From assembly GCA_007922225.1 (NCBI GenBank), contig ML679956.1:74622095-74686094 (forward strand): a stretch of DNA of 64,000 bases, read 5' to 3'. Positions 59,141-64,000 of this stretch are shown piece after piece. The translations under genes and the position numbers were made by a program. Each line of letters opens with the position of its first letter. Within the stretch, counting starts at the first letter, position 1. The notes below the pieces were generated by a model, which worked only from the letters and a program-made list of their open reading frames with translations, did no database searches and was not told the DNA's origin. The stretch is from Emydura subglobosa (lineage: Eukaryota > Chordata > Testudines > Chelidae).

Positions 59141-59286
59141 AAACAATATGTTCCACCTTGCATTTTGCTGCGTCACTTGGAGTTCCTTTCACAGACCTAA
59201 AGCTGTGTGGCTCAAAAGCTCATCTCTCTCACTAACAGAAATTGGTCCAATAAAAGATATTCCCTCACTCACCTTGTCTCTCTAAC
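59141..59286 (+). repeat. Penelope-like terminal repeat, right arm
   Basis: The plus-oriented end of the same element, with TTGGTCCAATAAAAGATATT and the terminal CTTGTCTCTCTAA. Its hammerhead-like core is broken (the CTGAAGA block is lost and GAAA is AAAA), unlike the left arm. Confidence 0.75.
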
Positions 59287-60549
59287 ACTGTTACAATCTG
59301 TCATGCATATAAAGTCTTGTTGACTTGAATTACATACGGACTAGTCTCCCAAAGCATCCAGCAACTACATGGATTGAACCCTTCACCTGCCCCCTTTCCC
59401 ACGATCATGCCTACATTGTGAACAAGAACAAAAACTGTTCTCACAGCATAGGAAGAGCTGAATTTCAGACCTAGCAGGATTTTTGCACAGTTGGGAGCAC
59501 AATTCAATCTCATCCACAAACCACATCTTCAAGACAACAGAGGCATGTAGTGCTGTACCCAAGTGCCCAAACATAGTAGTTTTTATAACAGGGGTAGCCA
59601 TCTGGCAGACCGCAGGCCAAATCCAGACCACCAGATGCTTTTGAATGAAACCCAAAATCTTTTTATTTACTTATTTTCTCTGGAGTCTGAACCTTGACTA
59701 TACTTTGATAAAAAATAATTTACTACCCCGTTTTATAATAATAAACAGGATCTAGTGCCCAACACACAGCCCGCTCATTACATGTTACTCCAGCAGCGAA
59801 CTGCCAATAAGATCATCTCTTGGGTGCACATCCCAGTGTTGCCAACTCTCACGATTTTGTCATAAGTCTTATGGAAGTTATTGTTTTCCTTAAAGCCCCA
59901 GCTTCTGGAGTTAAGTTGATATGTGATGATTTCAGCCTTCATTCTTAAAGAAAGAGCAAGTTTCTAGCCCCCATGGCTGTGGAGAAAGGTTCAAAATATG
60001 ACCCCCAGTGCACCGTAAAGACTCAAAACGCAGAAAGCAAATAGAAAATCACAAATCTATTATTTTTATATAATCTCTTGATTTTAAAGCCAATCCTTAT
60101 GATTTTTGGTGAGCCTGACTCATGATTTGTGAACTTTTTGGGTTGGCAATATTGACTCTGCATCACCAACACTTCTTCCAAGAGAGACAAGACAAAACCC
60201 ATTAAACTGAACAACCACATGTCCCCATCAACCCTCATCCCCAACACTTTGCATGCAGGCTAATGTCCAACCCTTTTAAATTAAACCCTCAACTCACCCA
60301 AATCCTCATTAAAGAAGCCTCTGGCCACTCATCCCAATAAACTCCATCACCCCTGAACAGCCTGTCCCCACTGAATGTTCTCACCCTCCTCCCCCCAACT
60401 ACCCCCTTTCCATCAACCCCAACCCACCACATTGAGTCCCTTCCTGCAGCCACCCCATAAGTGTCCAAATACCTCCCAGCCTGTCTCCCTAGGAGCCCCA
60501 ACCACCAGCCTGCCCCCCCTCACCAATCTCCCCATACCCCTGCCCACCA

Positions 60550-60649
60550 NNNNNNNNNNNNNNNNNNNNNNNNNNNNNNNNNNNNNNNNNNNNNNNNNNN
60601 NNNNNNNNNNNNNNNNNNNNNNNNNNNNNNNNNNNNNNNNNNNNNNNNN
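60550..60649. other. Assembly gap (100 N)
   Basis: Exactly 100 N, the usual placeholder for a gap of unknown size. It lies in a C-rich stretch about 108 bases below the probable exon 1 donor, so part of intron 1 or of the CpG island may be missing. Translated frames crossing it are meaningless. Confidence 0.99.
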
Positions 60650-61400
60650 CCTGCCCCCTCCTCCTCAGAATCGCCCCCCCCCCCACTAGCCTGCCCCCTG
60701 CCTGCCCGCCCCCCACTAGCCTGCCCTTCACCCTCAGCCCGCCCCCTACGCACTTACCGTTCCCCGCCCCGGGCCCTGTCAGCCGCCAGCAGCAGGCGCG
60801 AGGCAACCCCACAACAACCCACCCCGCCCCTTCCTCCCGCCCACCGAGACGGCACGGCAGCTAGAGAGTCCGCCCGGCCCCAGAGCATGCCGGGAACGCA
60901 GGGAGCCCCTCCCCCTCCCCGGGAGCTCGAGCTCTCAAAGGGCCGGTCTACAGTGCTACTAGCGCCTCGCCCGGCCGCGCGTGCGGGGCAGTAACGGCTC
61001 TTCGCATCGCCTCAGCGCGCCGGGCCGGTAGCGGGAGGAGCCCAGCGGCCCGGCGTCAGGTCCCACCCCCCCAAGCAGCGCGGCACTGGCGGGCCAAGGC
61101 CATTTCCCGGCGGCCCAGCGAGCACCTGTTGGCCGGCGGCGGGACGAACCGAGCGCGGCATGTCAGAGTCCCGCCGAGGTGCAGAGCTGAGCCGGCCCCT
61201 TGAGGTGGCTGCTGAGAAACGGGCGCCGCTGTTACCGGCAGATCGAGGCGTGGGAGGCCCGGTGCCCCGGGCTGTGAGCTCTGGCAGCTTCGGGCACGAA
61301 CCTGAACAAGCCTGGACCCCGGCTTCGGCGGGAGCGAGCCCGGGAAAGGCCAAGGCAGCCACCCTCTGAGCTGACACCGCCCGGGGCTGGGCACGGGGCA
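60650..61400. promoter_or_regulatory. CpG island, presumed SEC22C promoter
   Basis: This stretch is very GC-rich with dense CpG, unlike the AT-rich intron beside it. No TATA box is evident, as is usual for housekeeping genes. On the minus strand about 60895-60878 reads TTCCCGGCATGCTCTGGG, resembling the ZNF143-type promoter motif. That match is by eye. The plus-strand open frame at 61160-61369 has no recognisable product and is most likely chance in GC-rich DNA. The island is cut on its lower side by a 100-N gap. Confidence 0.8.
60758..60960 (-). other. SEC22C: Probable non-coding first exon of SEC22C
   Basis: Inside the CpG island the minus strand has a near-consensus donor (AACG followed by GTAAGTGCG), with exon end at 60758. 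It is the only strong minus-strand donor I see in the island. The first coding exon begins with 28 nt of UTR after an acceptor, so an upstream non-coding exon is required. The upper limit at about 60960 is a guess because the start site cannot be read from sequence. The intron between is about 7 kb (53710-60757). Confidence 0.55.
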
Positions 61401-61490
61401 CGTGGGGAAAACTCCCTTCTTGACCGTTTTGTTAGAGCCTTGTTCGCTCTGATCTCCTGGGCAGGTCCCAATTTCTGAGGAGACCTGAAA

Positions 61491-61900
61491 ACAAGGAGAG
61501 GCCTGGAGCACTCTAAAGACTAACACATTTAATTGCTGCAGGCAGAAGCTTTCCGGGGCTGCAACCCACTTCCTCAGATGTAAGGAATAGAAATCAGATA
61601 GGAGGTGTGTATATACACATACATACACACACACACACACACCCCAAGGGAGGTAACAACAATGGGGAATAGGCCTCAACTACTCTAACCGAATGGACTT
61701 TGCTTTCATCCACCTTCCCCATTGTTGTTACTTCCCTTGGCTATGTATATATACGCCTCCTCTGTGATTTCTGTTCCTTAAGTCTGATGAAAGCCCATGA
61801 AAGCTTATGCCTGAAGAAATTAAATTTGTTAGTCTTTAAAGTGCTACAGGACTCCCGTTGTTTTTGCTGTATACAGACTAACAGAGCTACCCCTCTGGAA
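61491..61900. mobile_element. Head-to-head Penelope-like termini forming a large inverted repeat
   Basis: Arm 61491-61671 is the imperfect reverse complement of arm 61713-61861. Shared blocks include AAGACTAACA, AATTTAATT..GCAGGC, AGAAATCA and GTAACAACAATGGGGAA. The outer tail 61862-61900 (GCTGTATACAGACTAACAG then CTACCCCTCTGGAA) is the usual end of this family. A CA/TG run lies at about 61614-61643. It starts about 90 bases beyond the SEC22C CpG island. Confidence 0.8.
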
Positions 61901-62793
61901 CTCTTCAACATGAGGAGACCTGGTTACAATAGGGTTGTTCCTCTGCCATGGTTAAAATCAATTGAATCATCTTGTGCAGATACAACCTTATCGTATTTTA
62001 AACATATCCCTCCATCAAACTAGAGCTATGGGAATAATTGCATTTTTCAGGTTGCTGGCAACTCAAAAAATTGTTTTGGGGCTGCTGGAAAACAAAATTA
62101 CCCCCCAAAAAAGTTTTGGTGAATCAAAAAAAAATGTTAAAGTCATTTTGGGTCACACAAACATTTTGTTTGTTTTTGAGAGAGCTTTTTTTACATATTT
62201 GTGAGGGGCTTTAAAACAAAAAATTGAGGGACGTTCCAAAATGAAAAGTCATTTGACCCAAAAAAACAAAATGTTGTTTTGAAAATGTCAAAATGCAATA
62301 TTTTGATGTTGTAGGGAAAAAATGAGATGAACAGTTCAGTGAAATGGGTACAACTTCATGAAATATTTTGGTATTGCCAAATCCTCATTTTTTACCAAAA
62401 AGTTTTGAATGAAAAACTTCGCCTAGCTCTAACTAGAACTCTGTGCAGGTCAGCAGGTCTAGAGGGATACTTTAGAAAGTCTTTCCCCAAGGATCTCTGG
62501 GACAACGACAGGGATGTGGTGGCCTCTGACCCCAACTGGAGCATGTCCTGCTGCAATCTTGTATCAGGAGCAGTGGGCCAGAGAAGCAGAGGTAGTCAGT
62601 GAGGTCTTTGATAGAAGACCGATCATCAGAAAAGTGTCGAGACTTGGACTCCAAGACAAAGGCAAACAGTCTGGCCAGGGCAGATTCTTCCTATTCTTAG
62701 GGCAGGAAATCTGTAACGCAGTTGGAACTAGCAGACTCAGAATGCTATATATTGCATCACCTAAACTCTTCATGTCTCAATTCATTGCGGGTG

Positions 62794-62841
<48 letters not shown>

Positions 62842-64000
62842 GGAGATGACAAAGCAAGCACTTTTATATGGGGCTTAGTGACTTTTTGGGTCATGAAAAT
62901 TGCCTCCTACCATCCATTGGTGCTGTTTAAATGAGTATTTAAAGAGCAAAGTTAAGAATCCCTGTAAGTGAACGTAATATGATGGAAAAATGACATTATT
63001 CCCTGACTGACAATGACAGGGTAAAATATTAGGAATAATCTTGCCCTATTAAAGTCAGTGGGCAGGATCAAAGCCCCTACTCAAGTCAGTCGTTGATCAG
63101 GCAATTCTCTTATTGACACCAGTGGGCCAAATCCTGAGACCTGTTGGGTACCTATGACTCCCAGTGGGAGTAATGAAAGGCACAGGAGCTCAGGAGCTCC
63201 CTGGATTTGTGTCCTGTTGGGTGGTTTACCCAAATCAGGACTGTGTAAAAACTGTAAAATAATATGAACTTGGATTGTTGAATTTGAGCTGATGTATAAT
63301 TATTATTGAAGTGCTGACACTCTTTGTGCTTAAAGAAAATCTGCTGTTGCCAATTCTAATTGATAACAATTTTATCAATCACCAGATGCATCAAGTAATC
63401 ATTGGTTGACAACCATCCTTCCAGTGATGTTCTGACAATTCTCATTTCCACATCAAACATGTCACCCCCATGGGCCAACTTCACTCTAGGTTTACAGTCT
63501 GAAAGCAACTAATTCCAATCTCATTTCATGTTTCCCTCATCCTTTGGTTTACAAAAAATATTGACCTTAGAAAAATGTATGTAATAAATCTCTTTTACAG
63601 CAGTGTGTCAATTCTATTCCAAACTACCAACTCCTTTATCCATGTACAGAGCAATTTTATTCCTGGAAGAAACAGAGCAGGATTTCCAGGGTATTTTGTA
63701 TATGTTTTTCTAAAATGGTACTACACTGCATTTGTGTGTGATAGAGAAGGCAATAAATACCTCAGTAGGCCAAGTCTTCAAATCAGCCAGAGTGACACTC
63801 ACTCCCATCTAAGCTGCATTGGGCCCAAAGTGTTTCCAAGTCAGTTTTTCTAGTGCATTGGAAATAATAGTTAACATGGATTATTGGCCTGACTCAAGTA
63901 GTCGTCTTCTGTGTACTACATTATCCTTTAATATGAATGTTTTCCAACTGCCAACACATAGGTGCCAACTTTGGGAGTGTCCAGGGGCCCCAGCACCCAG
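61901..64000. other. Region upstream of SEC22C
   Basis: An A/T-rich stretch with many AAAATG/CATTTT units (about 62040-62415), the poly-T tract and a palindromic scrap near 63040-63160. No exon of a neighbouring gene is recognised up to the window end. Confidence 0.5.
62799..62833. repeat. Poly-T tract, 35 bases
   Basis: An uninterrupted T run. No retrotransposon body with a target duplication could be identified beside it, so its origin is unclear. Confidence 0.95.

Larger units (their letters stand above)
57521..59286 (+). mobile_element. Decayed Penelope-like retroelement with inverted terminal repeats
   Basis: The plus strand encodes pieces of a Penelope-like polyprotein. Around 57703-58014 the frame includes LKFLIDFRHNFNNHHQSFK then SFLDTTISF and TYKKHTDLHRF, the C-terminal part of the reverse transcriptase. 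Near 58462-58505 VIYLIQCTKCLNNYV begins the GIY-YIG endonuclease region, which resumes after an insertion. Near 58863-59030 HFSYSDHSIADLSV and IKNQGLN close it. Frames shift repeatedly, so it is dead. The first ~148 bases (57521-57668) match the reverse complement of 59141-59286, giving inverted pLTR-like ends. It lies in SEC22C intron 1, on the opposite strand to the gene. Confidence 0.85.

Noticed and set aside
59584..59660. CAGGGGTAGCCATCTGG as the end of another hAT MITE
   Set aside because: No matching inverted end or duplication found on the other side; at best a remnant.
60375..60994. 177-codon and other frames crossing the N gap
   Set aside because: They include 100 unknown bases and C-rich low-complexity sequence, so they are artefacts.
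61160..61369. Plus-strand frame MSESRRGAEL... as a divergent gene such as SS18L2
   Set aside because: The sequence does not resemble SS18L2, and it has no splice donor or conservation evidence I can see.
61012..61679. Open frames of 207 and 129 codons over the CpG island and Penelope-like repeat
   Set aside because: They are Pro/Arg/Ala-rich or repeat-derived, run through a CA microsatellite and have no family similarity.
1..64000. Search for CRISPR arrays, rRNA, tRNA genes and bacterial-type operons
   Set aside because: None present. The tRNA-like boxes found belong to SINEs, and the window is eukaryotic.

Overview
This window is vertebrate nuclear DNA, most likely from a turtle (Testudines). 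I infer this from the repeat content: many CR1 LINE copies, tRNA-derived SINEs with a MIR-like core, short palindromic MITEs, Penelope-like termini and a DIRS-type element, together with a split gene on the scale of a sauropsid genome. There are no operons, CRISPR arrays, rRNA genes or tRNA genes.

One protein-coding gene can be rebuilt exactly. It is SEC22C, on the minus strand. A CpG island at about 60.65-61.4 kb carries a probable non-coding first exon, with its donor just below base 60758. Six coding exons follow at 53500-53681, 51151-51314, 48927-49103, 42871-42989, 42113-42178 and 38824-39024. Every junction has GT/AG and the phases agree. The coding length is 909 nt, giving 302 residues. 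The protein is an ER/Golgi trafficking factor with an N-terminal longin domain and about four C-terminal membrane segments. A 3' UTR of uncertain length lies below 38824. I found no other host gene.

The left half (1-34 kb) reads as intergenic and is built from mobile elements. These include a CR1 with a second CR1 nested in it (8.7-10.8 kb), a solo LTR with a 5-bp target duplication (16.7-17.8 kb), hAT-type MITEs at 2.0 and 14.1 kb (the latter very rich in CCG/CGG), a Tigger-like MITE (22.2 kb), a deleted DIRS-type tyrosine-recombinase retrotransposon (25.2-26.6 kb), and two long CR1 copies (30.0-31.2 and 32.1-33.6 kb).

The introns and flanks of SEC22C hold Penelope-like material. In intron 1 (57.5-59.3 kb) a decayed element has inverted terminal repeats and contains a hAT MITE with a perfect 8-bp duplication inside its GIY-YIG region. 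Head-to-head copies of Penelope-like ends lie in intron 4 (44.9 kb) and just upstream of the CpG island (61.5-61.9 kb). Several of these ends contain hammerhead-ribozyme-like sequence.

There are two assembly gaps. One (10 N, 33629-33638) is flanked by an exact 47-bp duplication and is probably an unmerged contig overlap. The other (100 N, 60550-60649) is next to the SEC22C first exon.
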